The notes below the pieces were generated by a model. It was not told the origin of the DNA and ran no database searches. It saw nothing but the letters and a program-made list of their open reading frames with translations. This document shows positions 1 through 7,707 of a DNA stretch of 38,964 nucleotides, one piece after another. The stretch lies in IMG/VR virus record IMGVR_UViG_3300032286_002092, positions 1 through 38,964 of that record; one strand, given 5' to 3'. A program made the translations under genes and the position numbers. Source of the stretch: a virus. Every line of letters begins with the position of its first letter. Position 1 is the stretch's first letter.

Positions 1-79
1 CGCCGCACCGCGCGCGGTTTCTTTGGTCTCGAGGGGGCGCGCCGCACCGCGCGCGGTTTCTTTGGTCTCGGGGGGGCGC
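1..79. repeat. 39-bp tandem repeat, left-end part (two copies)
   Basis: Two tandem copies of a 39-bp unit (core GGTTTCTTTGGTCTCG within a CG-rich context) begin at about positions 2 and 41. The second has G for A in the CTCGAGGGG segment and then diverges after about 79. The same unit recurs three times at 38822-38940. The unit is 13 codons long, so copy-number change would not shift a reading frame. If the window ends are joined, the array lies between the portal stop and the protease start. Confidence 0.9.
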
Positions 80-163
80 GGCGGGCCGGCCGTTTCGCAA
101 GCACGCCGAACGACCGGCGAAACGGGGACGATCGCCTTCGCAGGCGGTGCTGTGTCGGTGCGA

Positions 164-1387
164 TCAGGCATCGGACGCATCGGGCTTCTCCTGCGGATCG
201 GGCTTGGAATCGCCCATGTTTTTGGGGGTCAACGGCGCATCGAGGCCGGGCAGCGGATCGAGGCCGTAGAAATCGCGAATCTCGTTGCGCGTGTAGATGC
301 CCATCTCGGCCATCGTGCGCGCCCACACGGCCGCATCCTTCATCGCACCTTGCATGAGATAGCGCGTGTCGAACTCGACGAAGAGAGGGCCGGCGCCGTC
401 GAGCACGGTTTCGTCGAGCCGCTGCACCCAAAGCTGGTGCCAGGGCGCAAGCGTGTGGCGCAGATGCGCGGCGAAAAACGCCTCCGACGAAGCGAAGGTC
501 GCGCTCTTGTCGGAATGGCCGATCATGATCGGAAACACGCCGAACGAGCGGCAGATTTCCTCAACCTGCAGTTTTCGCGTTTCCACATGCTGGCTGTCGA
601 CGCCGGAAACCGCGACCGGGTGCCATTCGAAGCCGCTGTCCAGCACCGCGGTGCCGTTGCGGTTTCGCTTCGTGAACTGCGCCCATTGTTCCTTCAGGCG
701 ATCGACGATCTCCGGCGTGACCGAATTCTTCGTGGTGAGGATGCCGCTTGCCCGCCCGCCATTGACGTGCAGCGAGACCTGGCTTTCTTCCGCAGCAGCG
801 GCAAGGCCGATCGCGACGCGCGCAAGCCGGAGGGCCGGCAAGCCCTTGACGATGTCCCAATGCAGGTTCGGCAGATGGAATACGTCTTCGGGGCCGAACT
901 GGCCGACCGGGCCGAATTCGTCGCTCACGCGATAGACGAGTTCGTAGCGGCCGACACGCTCGACGGTCCAGCAGCCCGGCGGCACCGGCAGCAGCTCGCG
1001 CAAGCGCGTGCCGACCTTGGTTTTGATCGCCAGCGCGTTGCCGGTGAGAGCGGCATGCAGCGTCATTTGCCTGCGAAATTCGAAACTCGTCTGGAACTCG
1101 TTCGGCCGCCGCGACAGCATCCGGAACTCCGGGATGTTCGTCGCAAGCTGGCGGCCGTTTCGCCCGTCGGTTGCACGATAGAGATTGAGCGGCGGCGTGG
1201 CGCAGCCGTCGGCGATGACTTTGACGCAAGCCAGAACCGACGACACCTGCAGCGCCGTTTCCGGCGAGACGTAGAGCGAAGACAACGCATCCCCGAATCC
1301 GCCGTCGAGACGCGCCATCGTTTCTTCGAACGTGCGAACGGCGGCGGGTGCCGATTTGCGGCCAAAGAACGGCAGGCGCCAAGCCAT
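164..1387 (-). CDS. Phage portal protein (HK97 type)
   Basis: This 407-residue protein is the dodecameric portal through which DNA enters the capsid and to which the tail attaches. It has the expected length and block order of HK97-like portals: an N-terminal head-facing part (FFGRKS, then the SSLYVSPETAL segment), a central HVNGG(R)ASGIL stretch, and a C-terminal FVEFDTRYLMQG-KDAAVWARTM-EMGIYTRNEIR-YGLDPLPG signature typical of the family. The ATG at 1387 overlaps the terminase stop by one base (TAATG), giving translational coupling. The gene ends in a charged tail at 164. The next structural gene expected, the prohead protease, is found only at the far end of the window. This is one of the arguments for a circular map. 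Confidence 0.95.
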   Translation of the reverse strand: MAWRLPFFGRKSAPAAVRTFEETMARLDGGFGDALSSLYVSPETALQVSSVLACVKVIADGCATPPLNLYRATDGRNGRQLATNIPEFRMLSRRPNEFQTSFEFRRQMTLHAALTGNALAIKTKVGTRLRELLPVPPGCWTVERVGRYELVYRVSDEFGPVGQFGPEDVFHLPNLHWDIVKGLPALRLARVAIGLAAAAEESQVSLHVNGGRASGILTTKNSVTPEIVDRLKEQWAQFTKRNRNGTAVLDSGFEWHPVAVSGVDSQHVETRKLQVEEICRSFGVFPIMIGHSDKSATFASSEAFFAAHLRHTLAPWHQLWVQRLDETVLDGAGPLFVEFDTRYLMQGAMKDAAVWARTMAEMGIYTRNEIRDFYGLDPLPGLDAPLTPKNMGDSKPDPQEKPDASDA

Positions 1388-3144
1388 TACAGCACCGCCA
1401 TGCTGCTGCTCTCGAGATACGAGCGCGGCGGCGCTTCGCCCGGCGTGACGGCGAGCGCGTGGCACATCAAGAGCGCCGTCATGCCGTCGATGCGGCCGGT
1501 CGAGCTGCCTTTGTGGGGCATCTTGTTGTCCTTGCCGTCTTTCCACCAGTGCAGATTCGACGCCATCCACGCCAGCACCGGGTTGCCCCCATGGTCGAGA
1601 TCGCCTGCTGCGAGGCGCGCTTCGAACTCGGCCACGCCGGCGGCGTAGCTGCGCAGCGTTTGCGGGAATTCGACGATCGACACGCCTTCGGCGGCGACGG
1701 CCTGGGAGAGCATCGTCGCGTTCCAGGGATCGAAGCCGAGTCTCTCGAGCGGCGATTGTTTGTGGCCGTCGACGATCGCCTGCTTGATCGCCGCGTGGTC
1801 GATGAGATTGCCCTCGGTCGCTTCGATCCAGCCTTGCGCGACCCAGTCGCGGTAGCGCGCGCGGTCGCGCTTTTCGCGCTCGTTGAGTTTGTCGCCAGGA
1901 ACCCAGAAGCGCGCTTCCAAGCGCCATTTTGGATCGGCGCCACACGGCTCGTAGAGCCGCAGAAAAGCTGCAAGGTCGGTCTTCGAGGCGGCATCGAGTG
2001 CGCCCCAGCAGCGGCGGCCCGCGCGGATCTCGACCGGTGCTGGCTTTGCACGCATAGGGGCAAGCGCGTTCCAATCCGCCATCTCGACCGCGCGCGTGGC
2101 GGCGGCGGTGCGGATATTGAGGCGCAGGCGCTTGAAGCCGGACTGCGCATCGGGCGTGCCTTTGGCCTTTTCGGCGGCACTGCGCAGGTTTTCGAGATCG
2201 ACCGACACGCCCAGGTTGGGGTTGGCTTTGATCCAGTTTTTCTCGTCCGTCCAGTCGTCGCCCGGATCGAGCATCGCGAGGTACGCGAAATAGGTGTCGT
2301 CGGCGAGCGTGCCTTCGAGCACCTTGATCGCGTAATCCTCTTCCGTGGCGTAGGGCGTGGTCGGCCGGTCGTCGCCCGCCGTGGTGATGACCCACAAAAG
2401 CGGCTGGCTGCGCGCGTCCATCGAATCCGACAAGAGGTCGAGCATCGCGCGCGTCTTGTGGCGGTGCAGCTCGTCCACGATCGCCATGTGGACGTTGATG
2501 CCGTCGGCGGTGTTGCTGTCGGCCGACAGCGGCTGGAAGCGCGACGACGACTGCGAATCGACGATCGAGGATTTGAACCGGTCGAGCCGGTTCATCATCA
2601 GTGGCGAGGATTTGACCATGAAATCGGCGGCGTCGAAGACCTGTCGCGCCTGCTCTTTCTTGGTGGCGGCCGTGTAGATCTCGGCGCCGAATTCGCCGTC
2701 GCTCAAGAGTCCGTAGAGGGCGATGCCGCCCAGTATCGTGGACTTCCCGTTTTTCTTCGCGACCACGACCGTGGCACGGCGGAAGCGGCGCTTGCCCGTG
2801 GCTGCGCGCAGCCAGCCGAACACGCAGCCGACGACGAAGCATTGCCACGGCTCGAGATCGATGACGCTGCCGCCTTTCGCACCTTTGCCGTGGCGCAGGA
2901 AGCGGAAGAAATTGGTTGCGTGCATAGCATGCGCGACGCTCCACACGTAGCCGCGCTCGGATGCGGTTTCGAGATCGCGCAGATGGCGCGCGCACGCAAG
3001 GCGCACGAGGCGGCCGGTCGCAATATGGCCGGCAACGACGGCGCGCGCATAAGCGGTGGCGCGGTCGGCGGGATCAGTTGACGGGGCCGGCGGGGCGCTC
3101 TGCGATGTACGCGTCGAGCGGGTTTGCCGGAGGGCGGTTTGCAT
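1387..3144 (-). CDS. terL: Terminase large subunit (Terminase_1 family)
   Basis: This 585-residue packaging ATPase and nuclease cuts and translocates phage DNA into proheads. A Walker A-like loop (VVVAKKNGKST, residues about 126-136) and a Walker B (MAIVDE, about 220-225) lie in the N-terminal ATPase half. The C-terminal half carries nuclease-domain features such as WGALDAASKTDLAA and GFDPWNA. Length fits the HK97-like large-terminase family. The only in-frame start I can find is the ATG at 3144, overlapping the small-terminase gene by about 70 bases, so the first 25 or so residues may be untranslated if an unusual start is used. It is followed with a one-base overlap by portal. Confidence 0.96.
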   Translation of the reverse strand: MQTALRQTRSTRTSQSAPPAPSTDPADRATAYARAVVAGHIATGRLVRLACARHLRDLETASERGYVWSVAHAMHATNFFRFLRHGKGAKGGSVIDLEPWQCFVVGCVFGWLRAATGKRRFRRATVVVAKKNGKSTILGGIALYGLLSDGEFGAEIYTAATKKEQARQVFDAADFMVKSSPLMMNRLDRFKSSIVDSQSSSRFQPLSADSNTADGINVHMAIVDELHRHKTRAMLDLLSDSMDARSQPLLWVITTAGDDRPTTPYATEEDYAIKVLEGTLADDTYFAYLAMLDPGDDWTDEKNWIKANPNLGVSVDLENLRSAAEKAKGTPDAQSGFKRLRLNIRTAAATRAVEMADWNALAPMRAKPAPVEIRAGRRCWGALDAASKTDLAAFLRLYEPCGADPKWRLEARFWVPGDKLNEREKRDRARYRDWVAQGWIEATEGNLIDHAAIKQAIVDGHKQSPLERLGFDPWNATMLSQAVAAEGVSIVEFPQTLRSYAAGVAEFEARLAAGDLDHGGNPVLAWMASNLHWWKDGKDNKMPHKGSSTGRIDGMTALLMCHALAVTPGEAPPRSYLESSSMAVL

Positions 3145-3658
3145 CTTTGGGGTGGATTTCCGAATGGCTCGGGTTGGGGGTCAACGGCAACGGCATTTGT
3201 TCGCCGCCGATTGTCGAAACGCGCGTGCGGGCCTGCGGCGAAAGGCCGAAGCGGTCGCGCAAATCGCGCAGATCCTTGAGCGTCTTCTGCAGGTCCGAGA
3301 CCGCCGGGTGGCGGCGGACGATGCCGTTCAGCTCGTAGTAGCGGCCCTTCTTCGCGATCGTGCGCTCGAGATCGATGCGCAGCGCTTCAAGCGAGCAAAG
3401 GGTCTTGAAACTATCTGTATCGGTCTCGCGCAGCAGTCCGCGCTTGACCAGGATCGGCGCCAGGCCGCGCCAATGGTCGCGCGCGGATTTATCGAGACCG
3501 GCTGGCGGCGGCGGCACCGGCATCGACACGACCGAGCCTTCGATCTGCTGCGCTTTGCCAGGGGCGAGCGCTGCATCGTCCGACGCGCGCTTGCGCTTGC
3601 CCGGATTGCCGTTCAGCGCATGCACCGCCGCCGGTTTCGGCGGACGTCCACGCGGCAC
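3074..3658 (-). CDS. terS: Terminase small subunit, P27 family
   Basis: This 194-residue DNA-recognition subunit of the packaging motor has the signature P27-family N-terminus (RGRPPKP followed by HALNGNPGKR). It also has the central block of a small terminase: LDKSARDHWRGLAPIL, LLRETDTDSFKTLC and a long amphipathic helix. The start is GTG at 3658, chosen because a strong GGAGG ribosome binding site lies 8-10 bases upstream and the start places the family N-terminus exactly. HNH endonuclease upstream and large terminase downstream form the usual packaging cluster. Confidence 0.92.
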   Translation of the reverse strand: MPRGRPPKPAAVHALNGNPGKRKRASDDAALAPGKAQQIEGSVVSMPVPPPPAGLDKSARDHWRGLAPILVKRGLLRETDTDSFKTLCSLEALRIDLERTIAKKGRYYELNGIVRRHPAVSDLQKTLKDLRDLRDRFGLSPQARTRVSTIGGEQMPLPLTPNPSHSEIHPKDANRPPANPLDAYIAERPAGPVN

Positions 3659-3762
3659 GTTTTCAAACCTCCAAAAAAGTTTTTCCGAATTTCGCGGCCA
3701 CGCACGCGATGGTCCCCAAGCGGTCTATAGAGGGAGGGTTGGGGAGATTTGATCCCCCCCCC
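3659..3762. other. Gap between HNH and terS, candidate cos/packaging site
   Basis: This is a 104-base non-coding gap in an otherwise packed leftward operon. It contains a run of nine G/C (plus-strand C9 at about 3754-3762), a purine-rich GAGGGAGGGTTGGGGAG block (about 3729-3745), a short AT-rich segment and the terS ribosome binding site. In HNH/P27-terminase phages the cohesive-end site is commonly just upstream of terS, so this is the best place for cos. The assignment rests on position only; no cleavage site can be read from sequence alone. Confidence 0.35.
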
Positions 3763-4152
3763 CTACCCCTTGCTGTCGTCTCGGGCGGTCTTGGCGCGGT
3801 GGCACGCGACACAGAGCGGCTGCAGGTTGCTGCGCGCGTCGGTGCCGCCTTTGGCCTTCGGCACGATATGGTCGAGATGCTTGGCCGCGACGATGCGACC
3901 CTCGGCATGACACGCGCGACACAGCGGCTCCTCGGCCAACACCGACAGCCGCAGCCTCTGCCACGCAAACCCGTAACCTCGCGCACTCGAGCCCTTGTCG
4001 GCAGGCCGATGCCAGGGCACAGGCGGCTTCCAGCCCGGCGGCCGATGCTTGGGCGGCGCGCTGGGCATTCCCTGGTCTCCAAACGAAAGGCGCCCGCGCA
4101 ACGGGGCTTCCCCGCGCAGGCGCAATTCACCGTTCGATGCTTTGTCAATCAT
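3763..4152 (-). CDS. HNH endonuclease (packaging-associated)
   Basis: This 129-residue HNH nuclease has paired CxxC zinc ligands (EPLCRACHAEGR and LCVACH) around the HNH core (HLDHIVPKAKGGTD, NLQPLCVACHRAKTARD), with both Asp-His and Asn-x-x-x-Cys elements intact. Genes of this type directly upstream of terS assist terminase at cos in several siphoviruses. The ATG at 4152 overlaps the previous stop as ATGA, the coupling style used across this genome. A shorter start at 4068 (MPSAPPKHRP), preceded by GGAG, matches family N-termini better, so the first 28 residues are uncertain. Confidence 0.9.
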   Translation of the reverse strand: MIDKASNGELRLRGEAPLRGRLSFGDQGMPSAPPKHRPPGWKPPVPWHRPADKGSSARGYGFAWQRLRLSVLAEEPLCRACHAEGRIVAAKHLDHIVPKAKGGTDARSNLQPLCVACHRAKTARDDSKG

Positions 4153-4790
4153 TCACCCCCAGATGTCAATAGCCATGGTGCAGAGGGTACGGCAGGCGGC
4201 GCCACACGATGCCCCACGAGCCTCCCCTTCAGCACGCGCGACAGATGATCGAGCGCTTGCCACCACACCACATACTGATACCTATCGAGATCGATCGTGC
4301 CTTGCGAAAGGCGCCATTGCAGCTTGCAATATCCATAGCGACATTTCGCATCCGACCAGATCACGACAGGCCGACCGCGATCCGTCGCCGCTTCAAGTCT
4401 CGCCACCTTGCCCACATGCGGCTCCGGCCTTGTGCCCGCGACCGCATGGGAAACCACCAACCCGACATCGAACGCATCGAGCCGCACCACCTCGCTATGC
4501 ACGATCTCGGCGTCTTCCGCCAAAGCACCGTTCGCATACCCTCCGCCATCGACCGCACATCCGAGCGCCGCGATCTCGGCCACCCGCGCACACCCGTCTC
4601 GCGACGAACTGCCCCAGCCCGGCCGATGCAGACCAATCGGCTCGACCTTATGCGCCTGCTGCTTTTGATAAACCCACACCAGCAAATCCTCGATGTCGGT
4701 CTCGACCACTGCCTTTGTCGCCAGACCCACGCGCCCACGCGCCGCGCTCGCACCCATTGTTGACGTTGTAATTGCCGCTTTTGGTGCCAT
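4149..4790 (-). CDS. Conserved-looking phage protein of unknown function
   Basis: I do not recognise this 213-residue protein. It has a Cys/Tyr/Trp-rich C-terminal region (WSDAKCRYGYCKLQWR, YQYVVWWQALDHLS) and a Gly/Ala-rich middle. The two close cysteines could bind a metal or be structural. A good ribosome binding site (TAGGAG) precedes the ATG at 4790. The gene sits between helicase and HNH/terminase and is coupled to HNH by ATGA. Its upstream region holds a terminator-like hairpin and a large inverted repeat, so it may be the first gene of the late transcript or of an attenuated segment. In some phages a late-gene activator (ArpU/RinA-like) occupies this slot, but I see no helix-turn-helix to support that. 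Confidence 0.7.
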   Translation of the reverse strand: MAPKAAITTSTMGASAARGRVGLATKAVVETDIEDLLVWVYQKQQAHKVEPIGLHRPGWGSSSRDGCARVAEIAALGCAVDGGGYANGALAEDAEIVHSEVVRLDAFDVGLVVSHAVAGTRPEPHVGKVARLEAATDRGRPVVIWSDAKCRYGYCKLQWRLSQGTIDLDRYQYVVWWQALDHLSRVLKGRLVGHRVAPPAVPSAPWLLTSGGE

Positions 4791-4804
4791 TTTTCGCTAC
4801 TCCT

Positions 4805-4833
4805 AAAAGAAAAAGACCGGCGCGTTAGCGCGC
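4805..4833 (-). terminator. Terminator-like hairpin/attenuator before the 4149-4790 gene
   Basis: On the minus strand a GCGCG-CTAA-CGCGC hairpin (plus positions 4820-4833) is followed by a T-rich tract (TCTTTTTCTTTT). The stem is only 5 bp. It lies about 15 bases upstream of the start codon of the next same-strand gene, where a terminator can be read through, so attenuation or antitermination control of the late genes is possible. Confidence 0.5.
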
Positions 4834-4888
4834 GTACCCCTCAAGCCCTTGCGCGCGCGAAGAAAAGAAGCTCGCCAGCGTTTGCCGA

Positions 4889-4944
4889 GGCTCGGCGAGG
4901 TTCGGCGAGGCACAGCCCCGCCACGCGCCGAACCTCGCCGAGCC
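4889..4944. repeat. Perfect 19-bp inverted repeat in the helicase downstream gap
   Basis: GGCTCGGCGAGGTTCGGCG at 4889-4907 is exactly complementary to 4926-4944, with an 18-base loop. The left arm is itself built from tandem CGGCGAGG-like 8-mers. The 242-base gap 4791-5032 that holds it is by far the longest non-coding stretch in the leftward arm; it also holds a small GGGGC-TCAC-GCCCC hairpin at 5006-5019. Possible roles are a transcript-stabilising hairpin, a factor-dependent terminator of the replication block, or an origin element next to the helicase gene. Confidence 0.85.
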
Positions 4945-5032
4945 GCGCGCACGAGCCCGGCGGCGACACGCGCCCTCAGCGCGTCGCCCCGAAAATTCCG
5001 GCGAAGGGGCTCACGCCCCGCCGCCCCTCTCT

Positions 5033-6436
5033 TCAGCCGAAATCGCCGGCGCTCGGGTCGTCCCCGCCGCCGTCCGACGTCACGCGCAGCCGCCATCCTT
5101 TGACGCCCTTATCGTTGCCGCCGTTCATCTGGTTCCAGATGTCGCCCCAAGGCAGTCCAGCGCCGCGCGCCAGCTTGCCGATCGTGCGCGTGTCGATCTT
5201 CTTGCCGCCCTTGCGCCATGCGTTGAATTCGTCGGCGAGCTCGCCCGCTCGCACGTTGCCGGTCGCATCGGCGATCAGGCGTGCGGCCTGGAACTGATAG
5301 AACGGATTGCTCTCTTCCTTCATGGTCTGGGCCAGATCGAGCCCCGCCTTCGGCGTCACGAACTTGCCGCCGCGCGCGATCACGCGCCGCGCCCCCACAA
5401 TGGCGAGGTTCAAGAGCCCGCTCATTGCCGCTTGCGTGGTCAGCCGCGCAAACAACCCCTCATCCTGCTCGTGCGCCTGAAACACGCGCGTAAACGGGAT
5501 CGGCAGCAAACGGTTGAAGGTCGCAGCCGAGCGGTCGTTTACCTGCGGAAACGAGTTCGCCGCGATCACGTGTTTTGCGATCGGCACATAGGTGTGTGGG
5601 TTCTCGTATTTTGGATTGAGCAAGATCGGCTCTTCGGTCGAGACCATGGTCTTGAAGCCGCCGTCGCGGATCATGGCGTCGCTCGAAAGCTCGGTCAGGA
5701 TGTTGAGCCGCTTGTGTTTGATGACGGCCCGCTTGACCGGATCGTCCATCTCGTCAACGCCGAGCGAGCAGCTGAACTCGTCGCCCACGAATTTGCGCAA
5801 CAGCTTCAGCGGCACCGATTTGCCGCTGTCGCCTTCGCCGTGCAGAAAAAGCGCCTTTTTGAAGCGCGCATGGGGCAAGGCCACATAGCCGAAAAAATCG
5901 ATCAGCGCTTCCGCGCGATCGTCCGCGACGCCGAACGCGTTGCCGAACCAGTCTTTGAGCGCTTCGATGAAATCGTCGGCCACGGCATCGGGATCGAAAT
6001 CGACGGGAAGCACGCTGTCGAGCCAGTCGGCCTTGCGATGCGGCCGGATCCTGTTGGTGAGCACGTCGACAACGCCGTTGCGCACCGGGATTTCGTGGTC
6101 GCTCGTGCGCACGAATTCGAGATCGTGTTTGTAGACGGAAGCCTCGAGCACCCCCACGATGTCGGCGATGCGGCTGCGCTTGGTGGTGCCGCACGAAGCG
6201 ATGTCGCCCAGATACGCGATGCGCTTCAAAGTGGCGGGCGATGCCGGCTCCCAATAGCGGCCGTTGTAGCCGTAGGCGAGGCCCGAGCGCGATTGCACAA
6301 GCCCCGCAAAAAGCTGGCCGCGCTCGAAACAATTGGGCTCTGCCATCTCTTCCAAAATCAGGTCGGCAACCTGTTTGGGCGATTTCTGCCGCGCCTTGGC
6401 GCGCGCCGATTTCGCATCGAGCTTCGAAACGGCCAA
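5033..6436 (-). CDS. D5/P4-type SF3 replicative helicase
   Basis: This 467-residue phage DNA helicase has a D5-like N-terminal region with conserved blocks VRNGVVDVLTNRIRPHRKADW and DFFGYVALPHARFKKALFLHGEGDSGKS. The latter is the Walker A (about 200-207). It is followed by an SF3-type core with the B' region (KRLNILTELSSDA) and sensor-1-like KHVIAANSFPQVNDRSAATFNRLLPIPF. No N-terminal primase (prim-pol or TOPRIM) is fused, unlike P4 alpha. The start is TTG at 6436, four bases past the preceding stop; no ATG is available before residue 31. It is the only clear replication enzyme in the genome, so host polymerase and probably host or unrecognised primase are used. Confidence 0.92.
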   Translation of the reverse strand: MAVSKLDAKSARAKARQKSPKQVADLILEEMAEPNCFERGQLFAGLVQSRSGLAYGYNGRYWEPASPATLKRIAYLGDIASCGTTKRSRIADIVGVLEASVYKHDLEFVRTSDHEIPVRNGVVDVLTNRIRPHRKADWLDSVLPVDFDPDAVADDFIEALKDWFGNAFGVADDRAEALIDFFGYVALPHARFKKALFLHGEGDSGKSVPLKLLRKFVGDEFSCSLGVDEMDDPVKRAVIKHKRLNILTELSSDAMIRDGGFKTMVSTEEPILLNPKYENPHTYVPIAKHVIAANSFPQVNDRSAATFNRLLPIPFTRVFQAHEQDEGLFARLTTQAAMSGLLNLAIVGARRVIARGGKFVTPKAGLDLAQTMKEESNPFYQFQAARLIADATGNVRAGELADEFNAWRKGGKKIDTRTIGKLARGAGLPWGDIWNQMNGGNDKGVKGWRLRVTSDGGGDDPSAGDFG

Positions 6437-6439
6437 GGC

Positions 6440-6712
6440 TCACCCGCGCCCGGTCTGGGCATCGAACTGTTTCTTCGCGTGCGCGTGCGCGACCTTGGCC
6501 AAAGCCGCCAGCTGCACGAGGCCGTCGAGCACGGAAGCGCGCCGGCACCACGCCGCATCGCCCACGAGCCGCCCGACGATCTGCACGGCTTGGACCGCAA
6601 CCCAGCCCATGCCGAAGCCGGGTTCGTCCTTCGGCAGATGCTCCGCCTTAAGGGCTGCTACAGCGGCAACATCGCGATCAAATGCCGTAATGTCGAACTT
6701 CTTATCGCTCAT
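6440..6712 (-). CDS. Small protein of unknown function before helicase
   Basis: This 90-residue protein has an acidic/basic N-terminus (MSDKKFDITAFDRDV), a helical middle with EHLPKDEPGFGMGW, and an Ala-rich helical C-terminal half. No family is recognised. The ATG overlaps the upstream stop (ATGA) and the stop is three bases from the helicase start. A tight link to the helicase suggests a replication accessory role, but nothing in the sequence shows it. Confidence 0.75.
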   Translation of the reverse strand: MSDKKFDITAFDRDVAAVAALKAEHLPKDEPGFGMGWVAVQAVQIVGRLVGDAAWCRRASVLDGLVQLAALAKVAHAHAKKQFDAQTGRG

Positions 6713-7707
6713 GCCGCCTGTTCCTTTACGTTCGAAGAATCGTCCGGCGTCCACAGCAGCACCTCGGGCTTGGGCGGCATGCGCCGGCGCCGCGCGCGGT
6801 CGAGGGCTGCCTGCACGAACAGCGGAAAATCGGAATCGACACTGCCGTCGGCCAGAACCGGCACGGCCGCGCACAGCAGATCTTCGGCTTCCCGCTGCAA
6901 ATGCGTGTCGAGCACAATCCCTTGCGCTGGGTCGATCCCGGCGATCCAGGCGCACGGCTGCCCGTCGAGCAGCGGAACGCAGGCCCCGGTTTCAGGCGCC
7001 ACGGCAAAGCGCCGCAGCCAGTCGAGCGGATGCGCCACAAGGGCAAGCCTGGTCGAGTTCTCCCGCCATTCGCGCGCCTCGAAACTGTGCGTGCCAAGCC
7101 CCACCGCATGGCCCGTGCGCAGATACACGCGGCCTGCGCGGCGCTGCGTGGCCTGCGGGGCAAGCTCGAGCGCAAACAGCTCGACGATGTCGGGCCCGTC
7201 GAACGCCGGCATGGTCAGCACGGCCGTGCCCGCCTTCGGCCCGTCGATGTCGTGCGTGGCGCAATGGTCCCACGTGCCGTCGGCAAACGTGTCCGCGCGC
7301 GCAATGCCGCAGCCGGCCACCCGCCAGGCGGGCGTGCCGATCGCGGCATCGAGCCATCGCGCCACGGCGGGCGCAAAAAACGCGGTGCAATGCGCTTCGG
7401 CCGCCAAAGCCTCCAGCCCGCGCGGCGCATAGCCCAATTCGAGCGACCGCAGATCGGTGCTGCGCGAGCGCAACGCTTCGATCGGCGACATCGCGAACAG
7501 CTCGGAACGATAGGCCCGCGCAGTCGCCACCCGACGACGTTTCGACCGGTGCTTGAGCATGCGCAGCCAGCGGCGATAGTCGGCGAGCAGCAACGAAGTC
7601 GCCGACGCGCCCGAAAGGCTCTGCCCATGCGGCGGCGCATCGCCCCAAAAATGAATATCGCCAAAATCCATGCGCGGCACGCCGCGCGCCAGAACGCGCA
7701 CGGTCAC
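6709..7707 (-). CDS. Phage protein of unknown function, possibly a primase-type replication protein
   Basis: This 332-residue protein begins with GTG at 7707, overlapping the methyltransferase stop (GTGA). It has mixed alpha/beta composition with blocks GTAVLTMPAFDGPDIVELFALEL, RVYLRTGHAVGLG and LALVAHPLDWLRRFAV. The pattern of acidic residues in beta-strand contexts and the position directly before the helicase recall toprim/primase-like proteins of alphaproteobacterial phages. I cannot place a catalytic motif, so this is only a suggestion. It is coupled by ATGA to the 6440-6712 gene. Confidence 0.75.
   Translation of the reverse strand: MTVRVLARGVPRMDFGDIHFWGDAPPHGQSLSGASATSLLLADYRRWLRMLKHRSKRRRVATARAYRSELFAMSPIEALRSRSTDLRSLELGYAPRGLEALAAEAHCTAFFAPAVARWLDAAIGTPAWRVAGCGIARADTFADGTWDHCATHDIDGPKAGTAVLTMPAFDGPDIVELFALELAPQATQRRAGRVYLRTGHAVGLGTHSFEAREWRENSTRLALVAHPLDWLRRFAVAPETGACVPLLDGQPCAWIAGIDPAQGIVLDTHLQREAEDLLCAAVPVLADGSVDSDFPLFVQAALDRARRRRMPPKPEVLLWTPDDSSNVKEQAA

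Noticed and set aside
23-3081. Long plus-strand open frames opposite portal and terminase
   Set aside because: They are Arg/His/Val-rich antisense shadows in high-GC DNA, lie opposite clearly recognised structural genes, and show no family pattern or ribosome binding site.
4149-4790. ArpU/RinA-type late activator
   Set aside because: Position fits but no helix-turn-helix or family pattern is visible in the sequence.
5432-7432. 666-codon plus-strand open frame opposite helicase and the 6709 gene
   Set aside because: Antisense to a helicase with intact motifs; composition is that of a reverse-complement GC-rich frame.
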